25,306 bases of DNA from Butyrivibrio sp. (GTDB lineage Bacteria; Bacillota; Clostridia; Lachnospirales; Lachnospiraceae), in assembly GCA_024688095.1 (NCBI GenBank), contig JAILEJ010000327.1, positions 1 through 25,306 on the forward strand, in the 5' to 3' direction. The position numbers and the translations under genes were made by a program. The notes beneath the pieces were generated by a model. It was not told the origin of the DNA. It saw nothing but the letters and a program-made list of their open reading frames with translations, and did no database searches. Below, in pieces: positions 7,248 through 14,906 of this stretch (positions are counted from its first letter, which is position 1; the number at the start of each line of letters is the position of its first letter).

Positions 7248-7904
7248 ATGGGTTTACAATTATCTGATGGAGATATAAAGAGCTGGGAAGAAGTTATACT
7301 ATTGTATAACTCTGCTCTCAAGCAGGTTAATACAAAAATAGAAATTCTTAATGCGGAATTTCAGGAGGTGCATAGATATAATCCTATTGAACATGTCAAA
7401 TCAAGGATTAAGTCACCTGAGAGCATTGTAAAAAAATTAAAGAAGCATGGTTACGATACTACTCTTAATAATATGGTTAAATATGTTAATGACATTGCCG
7501 GAATACGTATAATATGCTCTTTTACATCAGATATATATCGTATTGCTGATATGCTTGCCAATCAAAAGGATTTGCAGGTTCTTACAATCAAAGACTATAT
7601 TATGAACCCTAAGAAAAGTGGCTATAGAAGTTATCATATGTTGGTTTCAATTCCTGTATATCTTTCGGATAAAATGAGTAATGTTAAAGTGGAAATACAG
7701 ATTAGGACAGTTGCAATGGATTTTTGGGCCAGTCTCGAGCACAAAATCCAGTATAAATTTGAGGGTAAGGCACCAGCACATATTAATCAGGAACTTTATG
7801 AGTGCGCCCATATGGTATCTGAATTAGATGATAAAATGCTATCGTTAAACGATGAGATAGTTAGTATTTCAGCTAAAATGGAAAAGGAAAAAGAAGAGAG
7901 TTAA
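7248..7904 (+). CDS. relQ: Small alarmone synthetase, RelQ type ((p)ppGpp synthetase)
   Basis: A 218-aa protein made only of a RelA/SpoT synthetase domain, without hydrolase (HD), TGS or ACT domains, which is the size of RelQ/YjbM. It transfers pyrophosphate from ATP to GDP or GTP. Visible motifs: the basic segment KSRIKSPES (51-59), DIAGIRI (82-88), GYRSYH (125-130) and VEIQIRT...W..LEHKI (148-167). RelQ enzymes form tetramers and respond allosterically to pppGpp in Firmicutes. The RBS is GGGGGAAAT before ATG 7248. It sits 32 bases after a glycosyltransferase gene with no terminator between, so co-transcription is likely. Confidence 0.9.
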   Translation: MGLQLSDGDIKSWEEVILLYNSALKQVNTKIEILNAEFQEVHRYNPIEHVKSRIKSPESIVKKLKKHGYDTTLNNMVKYVNDIAGIRIICSFTSDIYRIADMLANQKDLQVLTIKDYIMNPKKSGYRSYHMLVSIPVYLSDKMSNVKVEIQIRTVAMDFWASLEHKIQYKFEGKAPAHINQELYECAHMVSELDDKMLSLNDEIVSISAKMEKEKEES

Positions 7905-7967
7905 AAACTCTCCATTAATGAGGAGTGCCCAGGCATCTTTCGACGCCCAGGCTATTATGAAAAAATT

Positions 7968-8013
7968 TATCTATCTTTCCGAATTATTGAAGGGATTTCC
8001 CTTTCGATAGATA
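7968..8013. promoter_or_regulatory. Structured intergenic segment with forked hairpin
   Basis: TATCTATC at 7968-7975 pairs with GATAGATA at 8006-8013, and inside it AAGGG pairs with CCCTT. There is no T-run after it, so it is not a normal terminator. Just before it, GCCCAGGC occurs twice in direct orientation (about 7927-7934 and 7945-7952). No gene is visible in 7905-8185. Confidence 0.4.
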
Positions 8014-8017
8014 TAAT
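7987..8017 (+). promoter_or_regulatory. Candidate promoter for the coiled-coil protein gene
   Basis: TTGAAG at 7987-7992 and TATAAT at 8012-8017 are spaced 19 bases apart, and the -10 box overlaps the right arm of the 7968-8013 hairpin. A second TATAAT at 8108-8113 has no convincing -35 but is nearer to the gene. Either could drive the gene at 8186. Confidence 0.35.
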
Positions 8018-8185
8018 ATAACAACCAAATATGAAATTTTTATGAACAAAGAATGAAGTAAAAGTAAATTTAGACAATTTTTTAAAAGTATCAAAGTTAA
8101 TATTGTATATAATGCATAGCAGATGTTAATCTAGAATGGTAATATTGCCTTGTTAATTATGAAAGGTGGAGAGAGGGAAGAAACT

Positions 8186-8782
8186 ATGGATAATTTGATG
8201 GAGAAGCTTTCACAGAAACTCGGTGCAGGGGAGATAATCAGAGCTAATGCAGCGGCCGAAGCAGCAGAAACCAATAGATTAAAAAAGCAGCAGGAGAATT
8301 ATCAGAATGAAATTGCAGAGCTCAAAGAGAATGCAAGTCGTACTGAAGATCTTCTTATGCAGATCAGAGCATATATAAATAAAAATGCTGGTGTAGAAGA
8401 CGAGCAGCTTATTAAGATGCTTGTAGATCTTCAGGATAGAGTTGGAGAAGTGCTTGATGGCGTTAATCTGAAACTACTTGAAAGATTTGATGAATCTGAT
8501 AATAAAACACATGATGTTGGTGTAAGAATATATAGAAATGTACAGGCTTCTTTTGTCGACGAGCAGAAAAAACAGACTAAAGAAATACTTGATGCAGTTA
8601 GTAACGACAAATTAGAAGAAAAGATGGGTGATGAGTTTAAAGAGATGTCCAGAAAAATTGATACTCTTTATACTCAGATTGGAAGTAAGAACAATGCAGT
8701 AGTTCCGCTATCAATTATTTCGCTGCTTGTAAGTGTTGCTACACTTGTAATTGTTTGCCTGCGAATTTTTGGACTTTTTTAA
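8186..8782 (+). CDS. Tail-anchored coiled-coil membrane protein, function unknown
   Basis: I do not recognise this family. The start at 8186 is preferred because GAGAGGG lies 8 bases upstream; the frame is open to a TTG at 8150. The 198-aa product starts with MDNLMEKLSQKLGAGEIIRAN, then an Ala/Glu/Lys/Gln-rich stretch (about 20-50) and further helical, charged segments to about 165 that look like coiled coil. The only membrane segment is at the extreme C-terminus (about 172-194), with four residues after it. That predicts a cytoplasmic domain tethered by its tail. No signal peptide or catalytic motif is visible. A role as a scaffold or in cell-envelope or division processes is possible but unsupported. 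It is followed after 13 bases by a flavin-reductase-like gene. Confidence 0.75.
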   Translation: MDNLMEKLSQKLGAGEIIRANAAAEAAETNRLKKQQENYQNEIAELKENASRTEDLLMQIRAYINKNAGVEDEQLIKMLVDLQDRVGEVLDGVNLKLLERFDESDNKTHDVGVRIYRNVQASFVDEQKKQTKEILDAVSNDKLEEKMGDEFKEMSRKIDTLYTQIGSKNNAVVPLSIISLLVSVATLVIVCLRIFGLF

Positions 8783-8795
8783 ACGAGGATAAATT

Positions 8796-9410
8796 ATGTC
8801 AAAACAAATGTGGAAGCCCGGGAATATGTTATATCCTATTCCTGCGGTGATGGTTAGTTGCGCCCGTGAGGGAGAAAAACCTAATATTATTACAGTTGCA
8901 TGGGCGGGCAATGTATGTAGTTCACCTGCTTGTGTTTCTATTTCTGTAAGACCGGAAAGGTATTCTTATGATATAATTTCAGAAACCGGAGAGTTTGTTA
9001 TAAATCTTACCAGTAAATCACTTGCATACGCATCTGACTGGTGTGGCGTGAGATCAGGTAAAGATTTTGATAAATTTAAAGAGATGAGGCTTACACCAAG
9101 TCAGTCAAATAAAATATCAGCTCCGGGAATAGAAGAAAGCCCGGTAAATATAGAATGTAGGGTGATTCAGAGTATACCTCTTGGAACACATGTAATGTTT
9201 GTTGCTGAAGTAATGTGTGTTGATGTAGATGAAGAATATCTGGATGAAAAAGGTAGGCTTGATTTAAAGAAAGCCAATCTTGTTGCATATTCCCATGGGG
9301 AATATTTCGAACTTGGAAAGAAGCTTGGTAAATTTGGATATTCAGTTGCTAAAAAGAATCCGGCAAAGAAAAATAAAAAGAAAGATAAAGTAAAGAAAAC
9401 AAAGAAGTAA
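8796..9410 (+). CDS. Flavin reductase-like / flavoredoxin family protein
   Basis: A 204-aa protein of the flavin-reductase-like split-barrel fold: YPIPAVMVSC (13-22), NIITVAWAGNVCSSPACVSISVRP (30-53, the FMN-binding strand-loop region), FVINLTS and WCGVRSGKD. The family binds FMN and acts as an NAD(P)H:flavin reductase or electron carrier. The C-terminus ends in a Lys-rich tail of about 20 residues that is not part of the core fold and might bind nucleic acid or anionic surfaces. Its TAA shares the A of the next ATG (TAATG), so translation is coupled to the M23 peptidase. The physiological partner is unknown. Confidence 0.85.
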   Translation: MSKQMWKPGNMLYPIPAVMVSCAREGEKPNIITVAWAGNVCSSPACVSISVRPERYSYDIISETGEFVINLTSKSLAYASDWCGVRSGKDFDKFKEMRLTPSQSNKISAPGIEESPVNIECRVIQSIPLGTHVMFVAEVMCVDVDEEYLDEKGRLDLKKANLVAYSHGEYFELGKKLGKFGYSVAKKNPAKKNKKKDKVKKTKK

Positions 9411-10993
9411 TGAAGTGTTTTAAGAAATATTATAGAAAAGTACGAATATGGAATCTGCAGGCTAATTTGGTTATTATTGCATTGTGGATATTATTTATGC
9501 CGAATTTTACTCCACTAAAAACAACTGCGGATAATATTTTTGAAGTAAGCCTTAATGGAACGGTTGTTGGAACCTTAGGAAATAAGGCCGATGCTCAGAA
9601 GTGCCTTAGAGATGCCAGAAGAGTAATCGCAAGTCAAAGCGAAGAACTTGTAATGGCAAAGGCTGATCTGACTGTAGCAGGCAGTAAAGCTCTTTGGGGC
9701 AAGGTTGATGATAAATCTGATGTAACAGAGAAGATGATTGAAATCTTAAGTGGAAGTGTAATAACTACACTTGAAAGATCGTATACATTAAAGATAAATA
9801 CATATTCTATAAATCTTTCATGTATAGAAGATGTACTTGAATTACTAAAATCATCTCTTTCAAAATATGATACAGAAAGTCAGTATGATGTAAATCTTGT
9901 TCTTGATCCATCCAGAGAAGTTAATGTTTTGACTACTCAGGTTGCTACGACAGGAGAAATAGAAAAAGAGGAGGAAGCCAAAAATGGTCTTCCACAATCT
10001 GGTTATAATGAATTTTTGGCTACTATTGTCGGAGACGTAGCTCCTACTACAGAGGAAAAGAGCTTTGAAGACTATGAGCTTGGACTTCAGAGTATAGATT
10101 TTGGTGATAAGATTGAAATTGTAGAAGCCTATATGCCACAGGAAGAAATATCTGATCTTGATACAGCGATAGCTGAGGTAACAAAAGATAAAGAAACAAA
10201 TCAAATTTATGAAGTTCAATCGGGAGATACACTTGGAACGATTGCAGAAAAGTTTGGATTGTCTCTTCAGGAACTTATTGATATGAATGATGCTATTGAA
10301 AGTGAGACTTCACTCATACGAGTTGAGGATGAAATTGTAGTTACAGTTCCTGAACCTGAGCTTTCAGTTGTTTATTCAGCTCAAGAATATTATGAAGAGG
10401 ATTATGAAGCAGAGGTTCAGTATGTTGATAATGATAGTTGGTACACAACTGAATCAAAGGTTATTCAGGAACCTTCTGCAGGACATAGAAGAGTAGTTGC
10501 TCTAAAATCATATGAAAATGATAAAGAACTTAGTACAGAAATTGAAAAAGAAGAAGTTACATACGCAGCGGTTCCTAAAATAATTGAAAGAGGTACAATT
10601 GTGCCTCCAACCTATATAAAACCTATATCAGGCGGAAGACTTTCTTCTGGCTTTGGAAGAAGAACATCTCCTACAAAGGGAGCAAGTTCATTCCATAAAG
10701 GTGTCGATTGGGCAACACCAGTTGGTACAGCTGTTATGGCATCATCTTCCGGTGTTGTTACAAGAGCCGGATGGGGAAGTGGATATGGATATGTTGTATA
10801 TGTAAGCCATTCGGATGGCAGACAGACGAGATATGGTCATTTGTCAAAAATATTGGTTAAAGTCGGTCAATCGGTAAGTCAGGGAGAAAAAATAGCTCTT
10901 TCTGGAAATACGGGTGTAAGTACCGGACCGCATTTGCATTTTGAAATATTAATTGGTGGAACACAGGTAAATCCATTAGATTATTTGAATTAA
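9410..10993 (+). CDS. M23 peptidoglycan endopeptidase with LysM and G5 domains
   Basis: A 527-aa exported wall hydrolase. A basic N-terminus and a membrane segment (about 18-31) anchor or export it. An uncharacterised region follows (about 40-255). A LysM glycan-binding repeat starts at YEVQSGDTLGTIAEKFG (267-283). A G5 domain covers about 325-396, and the M23 zinc peptidase domain covers about 408-525. The zinc and catalytic residues are intact: H429 and D433 in HKGVDW, then H508 and H510 in GPHLHFE. It should cleave peptide cross-bridges of peptidoglycan. The start codon overlaps the previous stop. The gene probably belongs with the flavin-reductase gene and perhaps 8186; no strong terminator follows. 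Confidence 0.93.
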   Translation: MKCFKKYYRKVRIWNLQANLVIIALWILFMPNFTPLKTTADNIFEVSLNGTVVGTLGNKADAQKCLRDARRVIASQSEELVMAKADLTVAGSKALWGKVDDKSDVTEKMIEILSGSVITTLERSYTLKINTYSINLSCIEDVLELLKSSLSKYDTESQYDVNLVLDPSREVNVLTTQVATTGEIEKEEEAKNGLPQSGYNEFLATIVGDVAPTTEEKSFEDYELGLQSIDFGDKIEIVEAYMPQEEISDLDTAIAEVTKDKETNQIYEVQSGDTLGTIAEKFGLSLQELIDMNDAIESETSLIRVEDEIVVTVPEPELSVVYSAQEYYEEDYEAEVQYVDNDSWYTTESKVIQEPSAGHRRVVALKSYENDKELSTEIEKEEVTYAAVPKIIERGTIVPPTYIKPISGGRLSSGFGRRTSPTKGASSFHKGVDWATPVGTAVMASSSGVVTRAGWGSGYGYVVYVSHSDGRQTRYGHLSKILVKVGQSVSQGEKIALSGNTGVSTGPHLHFEILIGGTQVNPLDYLN

Positions 10994-11006
10994 AAAACCT
11001 TAATTT

Positions 11007-11065
11007 ACGGGACTTGTGAGGGGACGGTTTTCGGAAAGCTCGTAGATGTGTGACTTGTACGTCTA
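11007..11065. repeat. Possible REP-like/palindromic intergenic sequence
   Basis: The stretch with GACTTGTGAGGGGACGGTTTTC followed by GTGTGACTTGTACG contains GACTTGT twice and a short hairpin (about 11043-11065, TAGATGT with GTACGTCTA including wobble pairs). GGGGACGG-type motifs remind me of REP-like repeats linked to IS200-family transposases in Clostridia, but there is no transposase here. The hairpin might also weakly terminate the M23 transcript. Confidence 0.25.
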
Positions 11066-11066
11066 T

Positions 11067-11095
11067 TTTACAAAATTGGTAAATTGTGGTATAAC
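11067..11095 (+). promoter_or_regulatory. Sigma-70-type promoter of murA
   Basis: TTTACA (11067-11072) and TATAAC (11090-11095) are each one base from consensus, with a 17-base spacer. The start site near 11102 leaves a leader of about 55 bases to the murA ATG. Confidence 0.75.
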
Positions 11096-11157
11096 TAATT
11101 CTTGCCGAAGAAAAAAAGAAATTTTCAAATTTTGGGATAAGCCTTAGAGGTTATATT

Positions 11158-12450
11158 ATGGAAAAATATGTTATAAAAGGTGGAACTCCTCTTGTTGGGG
11201 AAGTTGAAATAGGCGGAGCTAAGAATGCGGCATTAGCCATTTTAGCAGCTGCCACAATGAGTAGTGAAACTGTATATATAGACAATATGCCAGATGAAGC
11301 AGATACAAATGTAATGCTCCAGGCAATGTCAAGTATAGGCGTACTTATAGAGAGAACTGGAAGGCATTCTGTAAAAATTAATGCTTCTCAGATAACAAAT
11401 CACACTATAGAAAATGATTATATTAAAAAAATTCGTGCTTCATATTATCTTATAGGAGCACTACTTGGAAAATATAAAACAGCTCAGGTTGTTCTTCCTG
11501 GAGGCTGTAATATAGGATTGAGACCTATTGATCAGCATATTAAAGGTTTTACAGCTTTAGGAGCCAATGTTTCAATAGAACATGGAATGATTGATGCAAA
11601 GGCTGATAAGCTTGTAGGAAATCATATTTATCTTGATGTGGTAAGTGTAGGTGCTACTATAAATATCATGATGGCAGCTGTAATGGCTGAAGGAAAGACA
11701 ATTATAGAAAACGCAGCCAAGGAGCCACATGTAGTTGATTTTGCAAACTTTTTAAACAGTATGGGTGCAAATATCAAAGGTGCAGGTACAGATGTAATTC
11801 GTATCAGAGGTGTGGAAAGACTGCATGGTACAGAATACACTATCATACCTGATCAGATTGAGGCAGGTACATTTATGGTTGCGGCAGCTGCAACTATGGG
11901 CGACGTAACTGTTAAAAATGTTATACCTAAGCATTTAGAGTCTATAAGTGCTAAGCTTGTAGAAATGGGTTGTCAGGTTCAGGAATCTGATGATGCAGTT
12001 AGAGTTGTTGCTACCAAGAGGCTGCAGAAGACCAATGTTAAGACTCTTCCTTATCCTGGATTCCCAACAGATATGCAGCCACAGATTACAGTTGCATTAG
12101 GTCTTGCAAGTGGTGTAAGTCTTGTAACAGAAAGCATATTTGAAAACAGATTTAAATATGTTGATGAGCTTACTCGTATGGGTGCAAATATAAAGGTTGA
12201 AGGAAGTACAGCAATAATTGATGGAATTGATAAATATACAGGTGCAGATATCTCGGCTCCTGATCTTAGAGCTGGTGCAGCGCTTGTCATTGCCGGACTT
12301 ACAGCTGAAGGCTTCACAACAGTAGAAGATATAAGATATATTGAAAGAGGATATGAGGAATTTGACGCCAAGCTTAGAGAGCTTGGAGCACAGATTACAA
12401 AAGTCGACTCTGACAGAGAACTTCAGAAGTTTAAACTTAGATATGCATAA
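11158..12450 (+). CDS. murA: UDP-N-acetylglucosamine 1-carboxyvinyltransferase (MurA)
   Basis: A full-length (430 aa) EPSP-synthase-fold enzyme that adds enolpyruvate from PEP to UDP-GlcNAc, the first committed step of peptidoglycan synthesis in the cytoplasm. Visible signatures: the KGGTPLVGEVEIGGAKNAAL start with the catalytic Lys-Asn pair (22-23), PGGCNIG with the active-site Cys at 117, RPIDQH, and GFPTDMQPQ with Asp305. Cys117 is the residue alkylated by fosfomycin, so this copy should be sensitive in principle. GAGG precedes the ATG. Its own promoter (11067-11095) and a bidirectional terminator make it a single-gene unit. Many Firmicutes carry a second paralogue; this window cannot tell which one this is. 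Confidence 0.96.
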   Translation: MEKYVIKGGTPLVGEVEIGGAKNAALAILAAATMSSETVYIDNMPDEADTNVMLQAMSSIGVLIERTGRHSVKINASQITNHTIENDYIKKIRASYYLIGALLGKYKTAQVVLPGGCNIGLRPIDQHIKGFTALGANVSIEHGMIDAKADKLVGNHIYLDVVSVGATINIMMAAVMAEGKTIIENAAKEPHVVDFANFLNSMGANIKGAGTDVIRIRGVERLHGTEYTIIPDQIEAGTFMVAAAATMGDVTVKNVIPKHLESISAKLVEMGCQVQESDDAVRVVATKRLQKTNVKTLPYPGFPTDMQPQITVALGLASGVSLVTESIFENRFKYVDELTRMGANIKVEGSTAIIDGIDKYTGADISAPDLRAGAALVIAGLTAEGFTTVEDIRYIERGYEEFDAKLRELGAQITKVDSDRELQKFKLRYA

Positions 12451-12451
12451 T

Positions 12452-12510
12452 AAAAACCCCTGAGATGGTATATACTGCATTGCAGATATAAATTATCTTA
12501 GGGGTTTTAA
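12452..12510. terminator. Bidirectional terminator between murA and the HD-GYP gene
   Basis: AAAACCCCTGAGAT pairs with ATCTTAGGGGTTTT (one mismatch), with further pairing inside (about TATACTGCA with TGCAGATA). T-runs flank the stem on both strands, as expected between convergent genes. The stop codon of the minus-strand gene (12507-12509) lies within the right-hand T/A edge of the hairpin. Confidence 0.88.
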
Positions 12511-13586
12511 AGTATTGTCTCTATATACAGATTATGTTTAATGCTTAAATCTATATATTTATCAGCACATTTAATTGTGGGTTTTGCGAGATGATCACGA
12601 TTGATAAAAACAATTTCGCCCTCGCTACCGTCATTAAGCCTTACTTTGTTAAGAAGGTAGGTATTCACTATGTTTTGTAAAAAAGTAAGAATGACATTTG
12701 GGTCATATTTATGTAGACCTTCTGTTTCGAACATCTGAATTGCAATGAATGGACATAACGGACCACGATAAACTCTGGCAGAGGTCATGGCATCATATAC
12801 ATCTGCTACTGAAACGATTCTTGCAAAGGTATCTATCTGAGATCCATGCAGATGCAATGGATATCCAGATCCGTCACTTCTTTCATGGTGCATTAGTGCA
12901 GCGTTTTTGACATGTTCAGATATAGGAAGATCACGCAGTATCTGATAACCTTGCTGGGGATGAGTCTGTACAATTGAGTATTCAGCAGGTGTAAGCTTTG
13001 CTGGTTTTGTTATTATTTCACCAGGGATAAGGAGTTTTCCAATATCATGAAGAAGTCCTGCCTGGGTTGCAATTGAAATATCCTCATCACTAAGCTTTAG
13101 CCACTGTCCAATAATATTGCTTATCAAGGCTACATTGATGCAATGGGTATATGTTGCATCATCATAGGATCTTAATGAGTGAATCATATCAAATATATTA
13201 GACGGCCCCTTTCCCTTAGATATAAGACTATAAATTGGAGACACCAGGTCGTTTACTACAAGTGGCTTATTGTTTCTTACGATGTCTGTTATGACATTTT
13301 TGAAATTGCTTGCACAATCTTCAAAGTCTGATTTGAATTCTTTGAATTCTGGGGTATCACGAAGTCTTTCTGAATAGGATCTTGTATCAGGAACAGTTGC
13401 TATATCAGGGGAAACTGTTTTTTCATCTATGAGTACATTTATAATTGAATAGAAGGCAAGCTTTGTAATGGCTTTGTCATCCAGAACGAATCCTTTAGGC
13501 AAAACCAGCTGATTGCTGTTGTATGTATAAACATTATCGGCAAGTACCATTCCAGGTACAAGTTTTTTTGTTACTACTCGCCTCAT
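12507..13586 (-). CDS. HD-GYP domain phosphodiesterase (c-di-GMP hydrolase-type)
   Basis: A 359-aa cytoplasmic protein with no membrane segment. The first ~130 residues form a small N-terminal region with an Arg/Lys-rich start. The HD-GYP domain follows with all signature residues: THC (H148), HDIGKLLIP (180-188), QTHPQQG (H209), HHERSDGSGYP (233-243) and VADVYDAMTS. Intact HD and GYP motifs predict hydrolysis of cyclic di-GMP. The RBS AAGGGAGC is 5-6 bases upstream of the ATG on the minus strand. It is the only minus-strand gene in the window, single-gene, with its own promoter (13645-13673), and it shares the upstream region with the riboswitch-controlled ribU. Confidence 0.92.
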   Translation of the reverse strand: MRRVVTKKLVPGMVLADNVYTYNSNQLVLPKGFVLDDKAITKLAFYSIINVLIDEKTVSPDIATVPDTRSYSERLRDTPEFKEFKSDFEDCASNFKNVITDIVRNNKPLVVNDLVSPIYSLISKGKGPSNIFDMIHSLRSYDDATYTHCINVALISNIIGQWLKLSDEDISIATQAGLLHDIGKLLIPGEIITKPAKLTPAEYSIVQTHPQQGYQILRDLPISEHVKNAALMHHERSDGSGYPLHLHGSQIDTFARIVSVADVYDAMTSARVYRGPLCPFIAIQMFETEGLHKYDPNVILTFLQNIVNTYLLNKVRLNDGSEGEIVFINRDHLAKPTIKCADKYIDLSIKHNLYIETIL

Positions 13587-13644
13587 ATAAGCTCCCTTGG
13601 AAATTATTCAGTAAACAGATACTATAGTAAAACTCTATAAATTA

Positions 13645-13673
13645 ATTCTATGCATGCAATATGCAAAAGTCAA
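13645..13673 (-). promoter_or_regulatory. Promoter of the HD-GYP gene
   Basis: On the minus strand TTGACT (13673-13668) and TAGAAT (13650-13645) are spaced 17 bases apart, each one base from consensus. The transcript would start near 13638 with a leader of about 50 bases. Confidence 0.7.
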
Positions 13674-13702
13674 AGCAACGGCGCGGAATTTAGAGACTTT
13701 TC

Positions 13703-13734
13703 ACTTTTTTTATAATTTTTTATTATAAAAAAGT
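13703..13734. promoter_or_regulatory. AT-rich dyad between divergent promoters
   Basis: ACT(T)6-7ATAAT pairs with ATTATA6GT around a five-base centre with one bulge. It lies between the -35 of the HD-GYP promoter and the -35 of the ribU promoter, upstream of both transcripts, so it is not part of either RNA. It may be an operator or only low-complexity AT sequence. Confidence 0.4.
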
Positions 13735-13762
13735 TGATAATTATAAATGATAGGTTTATTAT
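13734..13762 (+). promoter_or_regulatory. Promoter of the FMN riboswitch/ribU transcript
   Basis: TTGATA (13734-13739) and TATTAT (13757-13762) are spaced 17 bases apart. A start near 13769 would place the riboswitch at the very 5' end of the RNA. Confidence 0.7.
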
Positions 13763-13783
13763 ATGTTTGAAATAAATAGAGAA

Positions 13784-13892
13784 ATCTTCGGGGCAGGGTG
13801 TAAATCCCGACCGGCGGTAAAGTCCGCGAGCTATTATCAAGCTGATTTGGTGAAATTCCAAAACCGACAGTAAAGTCTGGATGAGAGAAGAT
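13784..13892 (+). ncRNA. FMN riboswitch (RFN element)
   Basis: The conserved RFN blocks are all present: ATCTTCGGGGCAGGGTG at the 5' side, TCCCGACCGGCGGTAAAGTC, CCGCGAGC, GGTGAAATTCC, and ACCGACAGTAAAGTCTGGATG before GAGAAGAT. The closing stem P1 pairs ATCTTC (13784-13789) with GAAGAT (13887-13892). It senses flavin mononucleotide and should lower expression of the riboflavin transporter when FMN is plentiful. Confidence 0.97.
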
Positions 13893-13938
13893 ATGAGATA
13901 TGCTATTGAGTTTACACTTTTTAGCAATAATAAATTGG

Positions 13939-13968
13939 TACCCCGGTCTATTGGCTTGGGTATTTTTT
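13939..13968 (+). terminator. Probable expression-platform terminator of the FMN riboswitch
   Basis: TACCC (13939-13943) can pair with GGGTA (13958-13962), followed immediately by six T. The stem is short, so it is a modest terminator on its own. A second short stem (CTCCC with GGAGGG, about 13981-13992) lies just before the ribU RBS. Confidence 0.5.
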
Positions 13969-14006
13969 ATTTTACAAAGATCTCCCGGAGGGAAAATGGA
14001 GGAATT

Positions 14007-14774
14007 ATGAATAACAATTTATTAACAAGTATTTCAGAAAATGCAGGATTTGTATTAGGATTTCTGGCGATTGTCTTAGCGCTGTTTATAGTGACCTATG
14101 CTTTTGAAAAGCTTGCCAGAAAGAAATCAGGAGTAAACGAAAGAATTCTTAACACAAGAACAATGGTTGTAATTGGTGTATTTTCAGCTATATCGTTTGT
14201 ACTTATGTTTTTTGAGGTTGCACTGCCATTTGCGCCAAGCTTTTACAAAATAGATTTAAGTGATCTACCAGCACTTATAGGAGCATTTGCATTTGGACCT
14301 ATAGTAGGTGTTCTTATAGAGTTCATAAAGATTCTTTTAAATCTTATTTTTCAGGGAACTACAACAGCTTTTGTTGGAGAACTAGCCAATTTCATTGTTG
14401 GATGTAGTTTTGTTCTTCCAGCTTCAATTATTTATTCATTTAAGAAGACAAGAAAAACAGCGATTATTGCTACAGTTGTTGGCACAATTACAATTACGGC
14501 ATGCGGAACAATATTTAATGCTGTATATCTTCTTCCTGCATTTGCAGCCCTTTATGGAATGCCGCTTGAATCACTTATAGGTATGGGAACAGCAATAAAT
14601 CCAAACGTTACAGACGTTACAAGCTTTGTAATCATGTGTGTTGCACCTCTTAATATTCTTAAGGGCGGAATAGATTCTGTTATTACAGTTTTAATTTATA
14701 AAAGAATCAGCCCTATTCTTAAGACAGGTACAGTTAGCAGAGTACAGAAAAAAGCTCCAGCATCTAATGGCTGA
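14007..14774 (+). CDS. ribU: Riboflavin ECF transporter S component (RibU)
   Basis: A 255-aa integral membrane protein, the substrate-binding S subunit of an energy-coupling-factor importer for riboflavin. The start at 14007 follows GGAGG by about 4 bases. The frame is open upstream to 13881, but that lies inside the riboswitch. After one N-terminal membrane segment and a short charged loop, the core begins at about TMVVIGVFSAISFVL. It has the RibU features: APSFYKIDLSDLPALIGAFAF, GPIVGVLIEFIKILLN, and a Gly/Thr-rich membrane segment. It needs the shared EcfA/A'/T module, which is not in this window. The FMN riboswitch directly upstream confirms the substrate class. Confidence 0.94.
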   Translation: MNNNLLTSISENAGFVLGFLAIVLALFIVTYAFEKLARKKSGVNERILNTRTMVVIGVFSAISFVLMFFEVALPFAPSFYKIDLSDLPALIGAFAFGPIVGVLIEFIKILLNLIFQGTTTAFVGELANFIVGCSFVLPASIIYSFKKTRKTAIIATVVGTITITACGTIFNAVYLLPAFAALYGMPLESLIGMGTAINPNVTDVTSFVIMCVAPLNILKGGIDSVITVLIYKRISPILKTGTVSRVQKKAPASNG

Positions 14775-14805
14775 TCATCTTATTCTTGATAATGATTATT
14801 AATTT

Positions 14806-14834
14806 AAAGGAATCGCCTTGCGATTCCTTTTTTT
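14806..14834 (+). terminator. Rho-independent terminator of ribU
   Basis: AAAGGAATCG (14806-14815) pairs perfectly with CGATTCCTTT (14821-14830) around a five-base loop and runs into a tract of seven T. The end of the T-tract is also the start of the next promoter's -35. Confidence 0.9.
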
Positions 14835-14861
14835 GTACAAATTTTGCATTAATGGTATTAT
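14833..14861 (+). promoter_or_regulatory. Promoter of the tsaE operon
   Basis: TTGTAC (14833-14838) and TATTAT (14856-14861) are spaced 17 bases apart. A start near 14868 leaves about 40 bases before the tsaE start. No other promoter of this quality is visible before 24918 except the weaker candidate at 18129. Confidence 0.6.
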
Positions 14862-14906
14862 TATGCTGATTGAATTATGTTTAGATGTTAGATAAGGGAA
14901 AATAAA

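Noticed and set aside
7926..7952. Two direct GCCCAGGC copies as a CRISPR or terminator
   Set aside because: Only two copies of 8 bases with no pairing partner or T-run; listed only as part of the structured intergenic region.
9860..10219. 119-aa minus-strand frame opposite the M23 gene
   Set aside because: Hydrophobic low-complexity shadow of an acidic coding region; no start signal.
11628..12480. Several minus-strand reading frames opposite murA
   Set aside because: Antisense shadows of a high-confidence gene, without ribosome binding sites or recognisable domains.
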